This document shows positions 10,901-23,039 of a DNA stretch of 64,000 nucleotides, one piece after another. Numbering within the stretch: position 1 is the first letter of the stretch; every line of letters starts with the position of its first letter. Below the pieces are notes generated by a model. The model was not told the DNA's origin. It saw nothing but the letters and a program-made list of their open reading frames with translations, and made no database searches. The position numbers were made by a program, and so were the translations under genes. The DNA lies in assembly GCA_032433765.1 (NCBI GenBank), contig JAVIAB010000041.1:72748232-72812231 (forward strand), given 5' to 3'. Source of the DNA: Megaustenia siamemsis (taxonomy: Eukaryota; Mollusca; Gastropoda; Stylommatophora; Ariophantidae).

Positions 10901-13220
10901 TTGTGCTAGACACTCAATCTTTTCTAATTGAGTTAGACACTCTTTCTTCTCTCATTGAGTTAGACACTCTTTCTTCTCTCATTGCATTAGACACCCAATC
11001 TTCTCTCATTGTATTAGACACCCAATCTTTCTCATTGAGTTAGACACTCAATCTTCTCCCATTGTGCTAGACACCCAGTCTTTTCTCATTGAGTTAGACA
11101 CCCAATCTTCTCCCATTGTGTTAGACACTCAATCTTCTCCCATTGGGTTAGATACTCAATCTTCTCCCATTGGGTTAGACACTCAATCTTCTCCCATTGG
11201 GTTAGACACTCAATCTTCTCCCATTGGGTTAGACACTCAATCTTCTCCCATTGGGTTAGACACTCAATCTTCTCCCATGGGGTAAGACACTCAGTCTTTT
11301 CTCATTGAGTTAGACACTCAATCTTCTCCCATTGTATTAGACACTCAATCTTCTCCCATTGTATTAGACACCCAATCTTCTCCCATTGTGTTAGACACTC
11401 AACCTACTCCCATTGTGCTAGACACCCAATCTTTTCTCATTGAGTTAGACACCCAATCTTCTCCCATTGTGTTAGACACTCAACCTTCTCCCATTGTGCT
11501 AGACACCCAATCTTCTCTCATTGTGTTAGACACTCTTTCTTCTCTCATCGTATTAGACACCCAATCTTTTCTCATTGGGTTAGACACTCTTTCTTCTCTC
11601 ATTGTATTAGACACCCAATCTTCTCCCATTGTATTAGACACCCAATCTTCTCCCATTGTGTTAGACACTCAACCTTCTCCAATTGTGCTAGACACCCAAT
11701 CTTTTCTCATTGAGTTAGACACTCTTTCTTCTCTCATTGCATTAGACACTCAATCTTCTCCATTTTGCTAGACACCCAATCTTTCTCATTGAGTTAGACA
11801 CCCAATCTTCTCCCATTGTGTTAGACACTCAACCTTCTCCCATTGTGCTAGACACCCAATCTTCACCCATCGTATTAGACACCCAATCTTTTCTCATTGA
11901 GTTAGACACTCAATCTTCTCCATTGTATTAGACACTCAATCTTTTCTCATTTAGTTAGACACTCAATCTTCTCCCATTGTATTAGACACCCAATCTTTTC
12001 TCATTGAGTTAGACACTCAATCTTCTCCCATTGTGTTAGACACTCAACCTTCTCCCATTGTGCTAGACACCCAATCTTTTCTCATTGAGTTAGACACTCT
12101 TTCTTCTCTCATTGAGTTAGACACTCTTTCTTCTCTCATTGTGTTAGACACTCTTTCTTCTCTCATTGTATTAGACACCCAATCTTCTTCCATTGTGTTA
12201 GACACTCAACCTTCTCCAATTGCGCTAGACACCCAATCTCGGGGGCCTCGGTAGCCTAGTTGGGAAAACCACCCGACTGGACTACCGACGTTCGGACAAC
12301 CCGTGTTCGATTCCCGCTGGGAGCAGTGTGAATTGTACTCGTGGTTGGAAAAAAAAAAAAAAAAATACCCCCACGGTCGACCCAGCCGTTGGCAGAAATG
12401 GTACCAGAGTATTACCCTGGGAAGGTGAGGAATGTCGCTTCGCATCTGAGTTTCGATGCTTGAGGCTACACTATACAGAAATATCCGAACATTTCTGGAT
12501 AGGCGGCCGAGCACATATGGGTGTAAACTCGCGTGCTAAGACGCCGGTTCAAGTCTCGTACTTTACCTTTACCTTTACCCAATCTTTTCTCATTGAGTTA
12601 GACACTCAATCTTCTCCCATTGTGCTAGACACTCAATCTTTTCTAATTGAGTTAGACACTCTTTCTTCTCTCATTGAGTTAGACACTCTTTCTTCTCTCA
12701 TTGAGTTAGACACTCTTTCTTCTCTCATTGAGTTAGACATTCTTTCTTCTCTCATTGTATAGACACTCTTTCTTCTCTCATTGTATTAGACACCCAATCT
12801 TCTCCCATTGTATTAGACACCCAATCTTCTCCCATTGTGTTAGACACTCAACCTTCTCCCATTGTGCTAGACACCCAATCTTTTCTCATTGAGTTAGACA
12901 CCCAATCTTTTCTCATTGAGTTAGACACTCTTTCTTCTCTCATTGAGTTAGACACTCAATCTTCTCTCATTGAGTTAGTCACCCAATCTTCTCCCATTGT
13001 ATTAGATACCCAATCTTCTCCCATTGTGTTAGACACTCAGTCTTCTCCCATTGTGTTAGACACTCAGTCTTCTCCCATTGGGTAAGACACTCAATCTTCT
13101 CTCATTGAGTTAGACACTCTTTCTTCTCTCATTGTATTAGACACCCAATCTTCTCCCATTGTGTTAGACACTCAACCTTCTCCCATTGAGCTAGACACTC
13201 AATATTTTCCCACTGGGTTA
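4915..13220 (+). repeat. 27-bp minisatellite, about 295 copies, with higher-order structure
   Basis: The unit is roughly 'gacactcaatcttctcccat' plus 'tgggtta', with variants at the last positions (tgtgtta, tgtatta, tgagtta) and ctc/ttc changes. Because 27 is divisible by three, there are many short ORFs of period nine residues (LDTQSSPIV on plus). A higher-order unit of about 1.75-1.95 kb is visible from the marker 'ggttagatactcaat' at about 5590, 7549, 9399 and 11149. A SINE interrupts it at 12240..12576. Confidence 0.97.
12240..12576 (+). mobile_element. tRNA-derived SINE, family 2, inserted in the 27-bp array
   Basis: The head 'gggggcctcggtagcc' has a perfect A box (tagcctagttgg, 12252..12263) and a near-perfect B box (tgttcgattcc, 12304..12314). 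An internal A-run sits at 12350. The body contains 'gtaccagagtattaccctgg' and 'gataggcggccgagcacata', and the tail is 'gtactttacctttacc'. The 9-bp target duplication acccaatct is array sequence (12231..12239 and 12577..12585). Confidence 0.9.
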
Positions 13221-14165
13221 GAAATTTGGGCTCATTGACCCTGACCCCAAAACTATTCTTTCTGTCTCACCATGACAACTCAGAAAAAGTATAGTTCTTT
13301 TGAGATTTATGTAGTGACTTGAGCAGTTGTCCACCAGCCCCTCTGTTTTAACATTACTCCTTATAGGCCATTACTAATTCAAGTGACATATTTGATTTGA
13401 TTTTTAAAATATGAAACCCATTGGTAATGATTTTTAAAGAAAACAAGAAATGATTGTGACATTTCATTGGGAGTTATAGACTGAAAGGTTTAGACAAGAC
13501 AAAGTATTTACAATTATTTGATGTTCTGTAAAGGGTGGATGATGAAGAGGGGTTGTTGATGGAGTGCCATGAATTGATGTGAGTAGGGTGCCCTTGACTC
13601 ATTGAGTCTGGTGACTCATAATGGCTTTCATGATATTCCTGGCTTTTACTGGAGAAGTTGGAGTTATTTAGTCTCAGCCTATACTGGGAAACTACTCATC
13701 TTACCAAGTGATATTTCAATACTATGTCTTCTATATCAGTAAAAGCCATCACTACAGGGAACATGACGATCCTATCTTCTGTTAGCCAGCCTGTTATGAT
13801 GCAGGCTGTTACTGGGGGAAGACCACGAGGAGGCAGAACTGCTAGGTGAGTTGATGGTACGGTAAACCTGCTATTGTGACCGCAGGTGCTTACACTACCT
13901 CATGGACAATGAAGAGGAATTGTTGTTCGATGGATGCAAACAAATACAATGATTTATGTTTGTCTGCATATCCAGATATTTATTTGTTGGTTGCAATCAA
14001 CATTGACTGGTGCTTTATTTATTTGCATTTGTTATGACCCAGCCAAACTGCTGTTGACCCTCACATCTCCTAGTTCAGTCTTTCCCTAGTCATTGATTTT
14101 TGTATGCATTTTACTTTACCTCTATACAATTGATGTATGTTTTTGTCTGCCAAAATGTGTACTCA
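13221..14165. other. Unique spacer between arrays (contains candidate exon A)
   Basis: Apart from the candidate exon at 13740..13845 I see no repeat or gene signal. Confidence 0.5.
13740..13845 (+). CDS. Candidate internal exon A of an unrecognised plus-strand gene
   Basis: This is a 106-bp open segment between acceptor 'tgtcttctatatcag' and a perfect donor 'GCTAG|gtgagt'. It runs as two bases, 34 codons and AG. The translation includes SSVSQPVMMQAVTGG then RPRGGRTA, an Arg/Gly-rich tail that looks like real protein rather than random translation. I recognise no family. Its 3' phase (AG) joins the exon at 25300 (A) to give Arg. It lies in the only unique stretch between the 27-bp and 39-bp arrays. 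Evidence is splice signals plus open frame only; transcript data would decide. Confidence 0.4.
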
Positions 14166-14169
14166 AAGA

Positions 14170-16590
14170 AAATCTATTACAGATTAGAGTGACAGTTTAA
14201 TTGAAAGTCTATTATAAATTAGAGCCTTTGTTAGTTTAATTGTAAGTCTGTTATAAATTAGAGCTACTGTCAGTTTATTATAGATTAGCATGGCTGTCAA
14301 TTTAATTGTATGTTTGCTAAAGATTAGAGTGCTGTCCATTTATGTGCAAGTTTATTATAGATTAGAGTGGCTGTCCATTTATGTGCAAGTTTATTATAAA
14401 TTAGAGTGGCTGTCCATTTATGTGCAAGTTTATTATAGATTAGAGTGGCTGTCCATTTATGTGCAAGTTTATTATAGATTAGAGTGGCTGTCCATTTATG
14501 TGCAAGTTATTATAGATTAGAGTGGCTGTCCATTTATGTGCAAGTTTATTATAGATTAGAGTGGCTGTCCATTTATGTGTAAGTTTATTATTGATTAGAG
14601 TGGCTGTCCATTTATGTGCAAGTTTATTATTGATTAGAGTGGCTGTCCATTTGTGTGCAAGTTTATTATAGATTAGAGTGGCTGTCCATTTGTGTGTAAG
14701 TTTATTATTGATTAGAGTGGCTGTCCATTTGTGTGTAAGTTTATTATTGATTAGAGTGGCTGTCCATTTGTGTGTAAGTTTATTATTGATTAGAGTGGCT
14801 GTCCATTTGTGTGTAAGTTTATTATTGATTAGAGTGGCTGTCCATTTATGTGCAAGTTTATTATAGATTAGAGTGGCTGTCCATTTATGTGCAAGTTTAT
14901 TATAGATTAGAGTGGCTGTCCATTTATGTGTAAGTTTATTATTGATTAGAGTGGCTGTCCATTTATGTGCAAGTTTATTATAGATTAGAGTGGCTGTCCA
15001 TTTGTGTGCAAGTTTATTATAGATTAGAGTGGCTGTCCATTTGTGTGCAAGTTTATTATAGATTAGAGTGGCTGTCCATTTGTGTGCAAGTTTATTATTG
15101 ATTAGAGTGGCTGTCCATTTGTGTGTAAGTTTATTATAGATTAGAGTGGCTGTCCATTTATGTGTAAGTTTATTATAGATTAGAGTGGCTGTCCATTTAT
15201 TATAGATTAGAGTGGCTGTCCATTATGTATAAGTTTATTATAGATTAGAGTGGCTGTCCATTTATTATAGATTAGAGTGGCTGTCCATTTATGTGCAAGT
15301 TTATTATAGATTAGAGTGGCTGTCCATTTATGTGTAAGTTTATTATAGATTAGAGTGGCTGTCCATTTATTATAGATTAGAGTGGCTGTCCATTTATGTA
15401 TAAGTTTATTATTGATTAGAGTGGCTGTCCATTTGTGTGTAAGTTTATTATAGATTAGAGTGGCTGTCCATTTATGTGTAAGTTTATTATTGATTAGAGT
15501 GGCTGTCCATTTGTGTGTAAGTTTATTATTGATTAGAGTGGCTGTCCATTTGTGTGTAATTTATTATTGATTAGAGTGGCTGTCCATTTGTGTGTAAGTT
15601 TATTATTGATTAGAGTGGCTGTCCATTTGTGTGTAAGTTTATTATTGATTAGAGTGGCTGTCCATTTATGTGCAAGTTTATTATAGATTAGAGTGGCTGT
15701 CCATTTATGTGCAAGTTTATTATAGATTAGAGTGGCTGTCCATTTATGTGTAAGTTTATTATTGATTAGAGTGGCTGTCCATTTATGTGCAAGTTTATTA
15801 TAGATTAGAGTGGCTGTCCATTTGTGTGCAAGTTTATTATAGATTAGAGTGGCTGTCCATTTGTGTGTAAGTTTATTATTGATTAGAGTGGCTGTCCATT
15901 TGTGTGCAAGTTTATTATAGATTAGAGTGGCTGTCCATTTATGTGTAAGTTTATTATAGATTAGAGTGGCTGTCCATTTGTGTGTAAGTTTATTATTGAT
16001 TAGAGTGGCTGTCCATTTGTGTGTAAGTTTATTATAGATTAGAGTGGCTGTCCATTTATGTGTAAGTTTATTATTGATTAGAGTGGCTGTCCATTTGTGT
16101 GTAAGTTTATTATTGATTAGAGTGGCTGTCCATTTATGTGTAAGTTTATTATAGATTAGAGTGGCTGTCCATTTATTATAGATTAGAGTGGCTGTCCATT
16201 TATGTATAAGTTTATTATAGATTAGAGTGGCTGTCCATTTATTATAGATTAGAGTGGCTGTCCATTTATGTGCAAGTTTATTATAGATTAGAGTGGCTGT
16301 CCATTTATGTGTAAGTTTATTATAGATTAGAGTGGCTGTCCATTTATTATAGATTAGAGTGGCTGTCCATTTATGTATAAGTTTATTATTGATTAGAGTG
16401 GCTGTCCATTTGTGTGTAAGTTTATTATAGATTAGAGTGGCTGTCCATTTATGTGTAAGTTTATTATTGATTAGAGTGGCTGTCCATTTGTGTGTAAGTT
16501 TATTATAGATTAGAGTGGCTGTCCATTTATGTGTAAGTTTATTATAGATTAGAGTGGCTGTCAATTTAATTTTAAGTTTATTATAGATTG
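14170..16590 (+). repeat. 39-bp minisatellite, about 60 copies, with a 972-bp internal duplication
   Basis: The unit contains 'agattagagtggctgtccat' and 'atgtgcaagtttattat'. Shortened 24-bp units occur at about 15198, 15262, 15366 and again at 16170, 16234, 16338, always 972 bp apart. That shows a large block was duplicated in tandem. The minus-strand ORF of 364 codons (period 13) is a by-product of the unit length. Confidence 0.95.
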
Positions 16591-16628
16591 GAGCGTTAAT
16601 TTCATTGAAAGTTTTTTTATTGACCACA

Positions 16629-16690
16629 GGTTGTCCGAGCGTCGGTAGCCCAGTCGGGTGCTTTTCCCAACTAGGCTACTGAGGCCCCCC
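16629..16690 (-). mobile_element. SINE family 2, tRNA-head-only copy
   Basis: Only about 60 bp of the head is present, from 'ggcctcagtagcctag' through 'accgacgctcggacaac' on the minus strand. It is flanked by 'cacaggtt' on both sides. Loss of the body and tail is unlike ordinary 5' truncation. Confidence 0.6.
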
Positions 16691-16692
16691 CA

Positions 16693-16910
16693 CACAGGTT
16701 AAATAAACTGATAATTGACTCACAGATTAAACAAACAAATAACTGATTCACAGGTTAAACAAACTGATAATTCACCCTTGAATTAAATAAACTGAAAATA
16801 TGACTCATGGGTTAAATAAACTGATAATTCACCCTTGAATTAAATAAGCTGAAAATATGACTCATGATTAAATAAACTGATAGTTGACTCACTAGTTAAA
16901 CCAACTGAAT
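16693..16910 (+). repeat. Degenerate AT-rich tandem repeat
   Basis: Several diverged copies of 'cacaggttaaataaactgat' and 'attcacccttgaattaaata'. Confidence 0.7.
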
Positions 16911-17474
16911 ATTAACATTGATAGCAACACAACTGTCGGAACCATTCTCAGTATGTAACATTTAAGGCTTATGTGCATGGTCTCACTGTCCTTTCTATTC
17001 TCAAGCCTATTACAAGCACAGGCCTATCCATGGCAAATTACTAAGTGTCAAGATGTCTTTATAATCAATGTGCTACAAGATGCATCAGCATGATGCTGGC
17101 TCTTCATCAACTGCTGAAATAGGCCTGTAGGTCTAGAATGCTAAGAAAGTTTCTATTCTACAAACAAATAACCAAATGGGCACTCATGGAAAAATGTCCA
17201 TTTTACATGCAGCTCTTTAGTTGAGTTTTCAGTTGATTTATTTTGACATTTAATGCTTTGTTTGTCCATTGCAGCCATATATTATTTGCTTATTTAAACA
17301 AATTTTGGTTTATCCAGAATTTGTGAAGTTATATTTACTGTGATTCCTACCTCTATGTTGCTGCCTCAGTTAAAAATGTTTGATTGATACAGAAAAACTG
17401 TTACTTTAAAAGCAAATTTTAATGATTGATTTTTGTTAAATGCAATATGCTGCACACAGTTGTTTGTTTTCATA
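16911..17474. other. Unique AT-rich sequence
   Basis: No gene or repeat signal recognised. Confidence 0.4.
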
Positions 17475-17815
17475 TCAAAGTGGCATTTTAGTTCTAATCT
17501 TGGACATTTGTCAGTGTTTATGGAGGAAGGTGTACTAAGCCTAGTACATTCCCCTCATTCTTACAACTGATATTTGGTGAAAGTGACATCACACACAAGA
17601 TACCCACTCGCTAGTTCAAGTCAGTATCTATGAATGATATTTTACTAGTTGCTCATAACAAAAAGATTGCAAATCTAAGAGTTTCCAGGGCATGTAAAAT
17701 GACACTTTTAACCACAAAATGTTTAGATTTTTAGATCAAGCTCCTTCTATTAACATTGAGTGTTTCATTGAATAAACTTGTGCATTTGATCTTCCTGGAA
17801 AGAAGCAAATGAGTG
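17475..17815 (+). repeat. Paralogous block A2 (unoccupied SINE site)
   Basis: Partner of 2010..2640. At 17636..17648 (gatattttactag) it carries the single target sequence where A1 has a SINE between two copies. Confidence 0.6.
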
Positions 17816-18149
17816 ATATGAACAAATGTCAATGAGAAACAACTGTGTGCACATTTTTAATGTCAGCTTCACTGTGATCAAGTTAAATTCTGCTGCTGTG
17901 GTCTAGCACAAACAGTTCAACAAAATGAATGAATCTCCTGTCAGATCTTTCTGGCTTATAGCTGTACTAACACTGTAGATATCAGTGGATAAGGACAGGA
18001 ATATTATACTTTTCTGTCAGGCACAGTTCTTATTTGCTGTTCACATCACAGATATAAACCCTTGTTTGCTGTCAAGTGCACAAATCTAAAATATTGTTTA
18101 TGTCTTTTTCTTTCTGTTAATCACCCGATGACAACTAGAGGAAATGATT

Positions 18150-18420
18150 GTCCCCTTTGTCATCCATCCTTAGAAGGATGTTAAGTGGGCGTAGATATGT
18201 TGTGTTGTAGTTTGCAGTTGAACTGTGATATTTGTGCCTTTCGGCCCAAACACATCTGACTTCAGTATGCTATTTTTGAGGGTTGTCTTCCCATTTTCAA
18301 TCCCTATGCGTATGGCCAGATTAGTCAGGTTAATCTGTTTCTGGAAGCATCGCAATGACGTGGAATAGAGTCTGGATGATTCTGGTTCACAGATCCTGGC
18401 ACAAGCCATCAGCTGTCTGT
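18150..18420 (-). mobile_element. Decayed SINE-like repeat sharing a 3' module with 47335..47600
   Basis: On the minus strand it contains 'tttgggccgaaaggcacaaa' and a tail near 'cgcccacttaacatcc'. The repeat at 47335 has 'tcgggccaaaaggcacagat' and 'ccccacttaac' in the same order. No clear pol III boxes remain here. Confidence 0.4.
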
Positions 18421-18479
18421 CACTGACAGCTTCCAGCTCTGCTCCTGTGAGGCACCTTTGCCTCCTTATAAGCGTCTAT

Positions 18480-20275
18480 ATATTTTATTTATTGTCAACT
18501 AATGTGTTTTCAATTTTTGTTTCTTGATGCAAATTTAGCAATAGTCTTGTTCATTATTATCTGTAAATCAAATGTATAATTTGTTGAAGCTATCAAATCA
18601 AACTTTTATTGATTGTAAGCTTTCAATCAACATTTGATAGACAGCAGAAATTATGATGATGTGTTTAAATATTTTTGTTAAACCAATCAGAATGTTATTT
18701 TAAAACTAGTGATAATTTGTCAGTAATTTTGGAAACTATTGAGGTTTATGGTTTTTTGTTCAGCCTGTGAGTAAGGCTTTGGGAATTATTTGCTATTTGT
18801 TCTGCCATCTGTACATATTTTTTGGATCTGAGGTTTTTAACATCTATTGTGATACTCTGTTGCAGAATTGTTATTTTTTTGGTGCCTGCTTTTACTTAAA
18901 TGTTTAATCTGTGACATAAACAAAATATACTTTCATGTTTACAAATATGTGTACAGTATTCTCATTCTTCCTTTGCAACTTCTTGTGGAAAATAAATCTG
19001 AAACAAACACTTTCCAAGCCCTTCTGTTTCTTGCCATTCTCCTAAGATTGTTTCATATGTTCTCCATCCTCTTCATTTCTGCTTCATCTGACATCTCCAA
19101 CTATATTTTGTCTCCTTCCCCTGGGATTTCACACAAGGGCTTGTCATATAATACTATTTGCTGGCTTCCCTAGCCATCACCATCATCTTATCTTTGTCCA
19201 CTGCTACTTTCCTATGATTCTAAGTTTGTGATTTTGTCTGCCATTTCCATCTTTTTATTTTCTGCAAGCATCCATTTATGAAAGTCTGTATCTTTGTGAC
19301 AATCATGTTTGTTTTCCACATGCCTGATTTAATATTGGAGTTGAAAATTGTAATTATGTATAGTACACTCTTGGAAAAAGTGTGCAATACTAAAGAGGCC
19401 ACTGATAATAATTTTCTTGGATGATGTGAAATAAAAATTGGTGCATGTTTCAGTGTGCATAGTGTATATTTACATGTGTAGTTACAATTGGCTCACACTG
19501 TTCATAGGGAGATAATCACAGGTAAATATAAATCACATGAAACATGCCATAAGGGAGAATTTACTACAAGCTAAGTTTGTAGATCTAATCATATGTATAG
19601 GAAAATGTAATCATTGAAATATAGATTACTAAGAGTCCAACAGGAACACAATCTTTTTACAATGTCAAGATTACACCAACAGCAGCAAGCTGTACCTATA
19701 AGCTGCTGGAACAATTGTATGAGCTGTACCGCAACATTTCAGTGTTCATGAGAACACTATGAAAAAATGCTGTCTGGCAGTGATAACAACTCCAAGTGGA
19801 CATAGACAGATATTAGGATCAAGATTTTATTTTATTTTTAGGGTGCTACACTTACTTTAGTTGTTAGCTTTCTCTTGTGACACTTTCACAAAAATTGAAA
19901 TGATCACTTGCTCTATTGTTCTATATTCAACCATCTGTAGCTCAAGTTATATTTCATGTCATCAAAGAAATAGTGCATGATGACCTATATAGTGCTCCAC
20001 ACTAACTTTTCTCCACATGAGTATATTTAAAAAAAATAATTTTTAGCATGTTCGTTTTATTGAAAGAAATCAAAATATAAATATGTTAAGGGGATACAGT
20101 GGGACATGCACATAAAATGATTTTTTTGGCTGTGATCATTAATGGCAATGTATGTTGTCAATGTTGCCTAGGTCGGCGTATTCTCATCTGTTTTCTAGGG
20201 AGGGATCTACAATTTTTTATTTAGTGATATTTTATCAAAACAACATCAATATACCTATACCTGTTACTAATGTGC
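18480..20275. other. Unique AT-rich sequence
   Basis: Scattered short ORFs without coding character. I see no splice-bounded exon and no repeat family. Confidence 0.4.
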
Positions 20276-20279
20276 AATT

Positions 20280-22060
20280 GTTCTTTTGTACCTATATTTG
20301 TCACTGCTCCTTTATACCTATACTTGTCACTGCTCCTTTGTACCTATATTTGTCACTGTTCTTTTGTACCTATATTTGTCACTGCTCCTTTATACCTATA
20401 TTTGTCACTGCTCCTTTATACCTATATTTGTCACTGTTCTTTTGTACCTATATTTGTCACTGCTCCTTTATACCTATATTTGTCACTGTTCTTTTGTACC
20501 TATATTTGTCACTGCTCCTTTATATCTATATTTGTCACTGTTCTTTTGTACCTATATTTGTCACTGCTCCTTTATACCTATATTTGTCACTGTTCTTTTG
20601 TACCTATATTTGTCACTGCTCCTTTATATCTATATTTGTCACTGTTCTTTTGTACCTATATTTGTCACTGCTCCTTTATACCTATATTTGTCACTGTTCT
20701 TTTGTACCTATATTTGTCACTGCTCCTTTATATCTATATTTGTCACTGTTCTTTTGTACCTATATTTGTCACTGCTCCTTTATACCTATATTTGTCACGG
20801 TTCTTTTGTACCTATATTTGTCACTGCTCCTTTATACCTATATTTGTCACTGTTCTTTTGTACTTATATTTGTCACTGCTCCTTTATACCTATATTTGTC
20901 ACTGCTCCTTTATACCTTTTTTTGTCACTGTTCTTTTGTACCTATATTTGTCACTGCTCCTTTATACCTATATTTGTCACTGCTCCTATATACCTATATT
21001 TGTCACTGTTCTTTTGTACTTATATTTGTCACTGCTCCTATATACCTATATCTGTCACTGTTCTTTTGTACTTATATTTGTCACTGCTCCTATATACCTA
21101 TATCTGTCACTGTTCTTTTGTACTTATATTTGTCACTGCTCCTATATACCTATATCTGTCACTGTTCTTTTGTACCTATATTTGTCACTGCTCCTTTATA
21201 CCTATACTTGTCACTGCTCCTTTGTACCTATATTTGTCACTGTTCTTTTGTACCTATATTTGTCACTGCTCCTTTATACCTATATTTGTCACTGCTCCTT
21301 TATACCTATATTTGTCACTGTTCTTTTGTACCTATATTTGTCACTGCTCCTTTATACCTATATTTGTCACTGTTCTTTTGTACCTATATTTGTCACTGCT
21401 CCTTTATATCTATATTTGTCACTGTTCTTTTGTACCTATATTTGTCACTGCTCCTTTATACCTATATTTGTCACTGTTCTTTTGTACCTATATTTGTCAC
21501 TGCTCCTTTATATCTATATTTGTCACTGTTCTTTTGTACCTATATTTGTCACTGCTCCTTTATACCTATATTTGTCACTGTTCTTTTGTACCTATATTTG
21601 TCACTGCTCCTTTATATCTATATTTGTCACTGTTCTTTTGTACCTATATTTGTCACTGCTCCTTTATACCTATATTTGTCACGGTTCTTTTGTACCTATA
21701 TTTGTCACTGCTCCTTTATACCTATATTTGTCACTGTTCTTTTGTACTTATATTTGTCACTGCTCCTTTATACCTATATTTGTCACTGCTCCTTTATACC
21801 TTTTTTGTCACTGTTCTTTTGTACCTATATTTGTCACTGCTCCTTTATACCTATATTTGTCACTGCTCCTATATACCTATATTTGTCACTGTTCTTTTGT
21901 ACTTATATTTGTCACTGCTCCTATATACCTATATCTGTCACTGTTCTTTTGTACTTATATTTGTCACTGCTCCTATATACCTATATTTGTCACTGTTCTT
22001 TTGTACTTATATTTGTCACTGCTCCTATATACCTATATCTGTCACTGTTCTTTTGTACCG
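20280..22060 (+). repeat. 26-bp minisatellite (52-bp dimer), about 68 copies
   Basis: The units 'tttgtcactgctccttta' + 'tacctata' and 'tttgtcactgttctttt' + 'gtacctata' mostly alternate. The 26-bp unit has no plus-strand stop, so all three plus frames stay open for about 1.8 kb (604-650 codons); these are not genes. A block of 884 bp (34 units) is duplicated: the private variants 'tatacttgtcac' (20321, 21205) and 'cacgg' (20796, 21680) are each 884 bp apart. Confidence 0.97.
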
Positions 22061-22061
22061 A

Positions 22062-22285
22062 AATCTGTCGGACAGTCTCATTAGTGCTACTGATAACTCA
22101 TTAGTGTTACAGATAGACATTGCTACAGTCTCCATAGTGTTACTGATAACTCTTTATTTAGTGTTACAGATAGACATTGCTACAGTCTCCACAGTGTTAC
22201 TGATAACTCATTAGTGTTACAGATAGACATTGCTACAGTTTCCATAGTGTTACTGACAACTCATTAGTGTTACAGAGTCTCATTA
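22062..22285 (+). repeat. Short tandem repeat of about 60-66 bp, 3 copies
   Basis: Contains 'gttacagatagacattgcta' and 'gtgttactgataact'. Confidence 0.8.
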
Positions 22286-22289
22286 GTGA

Positions 22290-23035
22290 TGTGGTCTTTG
22301 TAAGAGTTACCTAAGTAGTTTCTCTAGCATCACAAGTATGTCCATGTTTCCTCTTTTAGAGTTACAATAGAATGTCCATGCCTTACAGAACATAGATGTT
22401 AATATCAAGCTTGCAAATTCAATGTTCATTATTCCTTACCAATAAGTCAGTGAGATATTCTTTATTACCTCCCTTCTATCTCAATATGTGCGTGTACATT
22501 ATTGTTGACGGAACAAGTGTACTTTGTTCAAATAAACATAAAAAAGAACATTGAAAGCAATATCAATCATTGCTGCTTACGTTGTTGCTAACAACATAAC
22601 CCTTGTTGTATTTTCTAATATTTAGAGACTTTGTGATGAGTCTATGAAAAGTATTGAAATCATTAGACAATCACTAGATTATGTGTGTGTTGCTTTTTTT
22701 AAAAAACATATAATGGCAAGATGATTGTATAGCCAGGATGTATTTTTATAAATGTTGATTTCTGTATAGCATATATCATAAAGTGTTAACGATATATCAA
22801 ATGTGAGTCACATTACATGAAAAAGTAACAACTACCGCAGTTAGTCTGATTTCAAGACTATTGACTATTCACTAATGTTGAATAAAGGTAAAGGGTTTTG
22901 GTGGGTTTCATTGATCACAATGAAGTTGTTAAAATAACTGAATAGTTACAGAAAATATGGCAAACACAAGAAAAACAACTGAATGATTGGTAAATTGATG
23001 GACATATTATGATACAGATGTTAGCAGACATTAAC
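22290..23035. other. Unique AT-rich sequence
   Basis: No gene or repeat signal recognised. Confidence 0.4.
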
Positions 23036-23039
23036 ATAA

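Noticed and set aside
4915..13220. CRISPR-like regular repeats
   Set aside because: The units are contiguous 27-bp repeats without unique spacers, in a spliced eukaryotic context.
15533..16627. 364-codon minus-strand ORF (repeat of WTATLIYNKLTHK)
   Set aside because: Thirteen-residue translation of the 39-bp array.
20152..22214. Three overlapping 600-650 codon plus-strand ORFs
   Set aside because: All three frames are open together because the 26-bp unit contains no plus-strand stop. The hydrophobic Tyr/Cys/Leu peptide is a translation of satellite.
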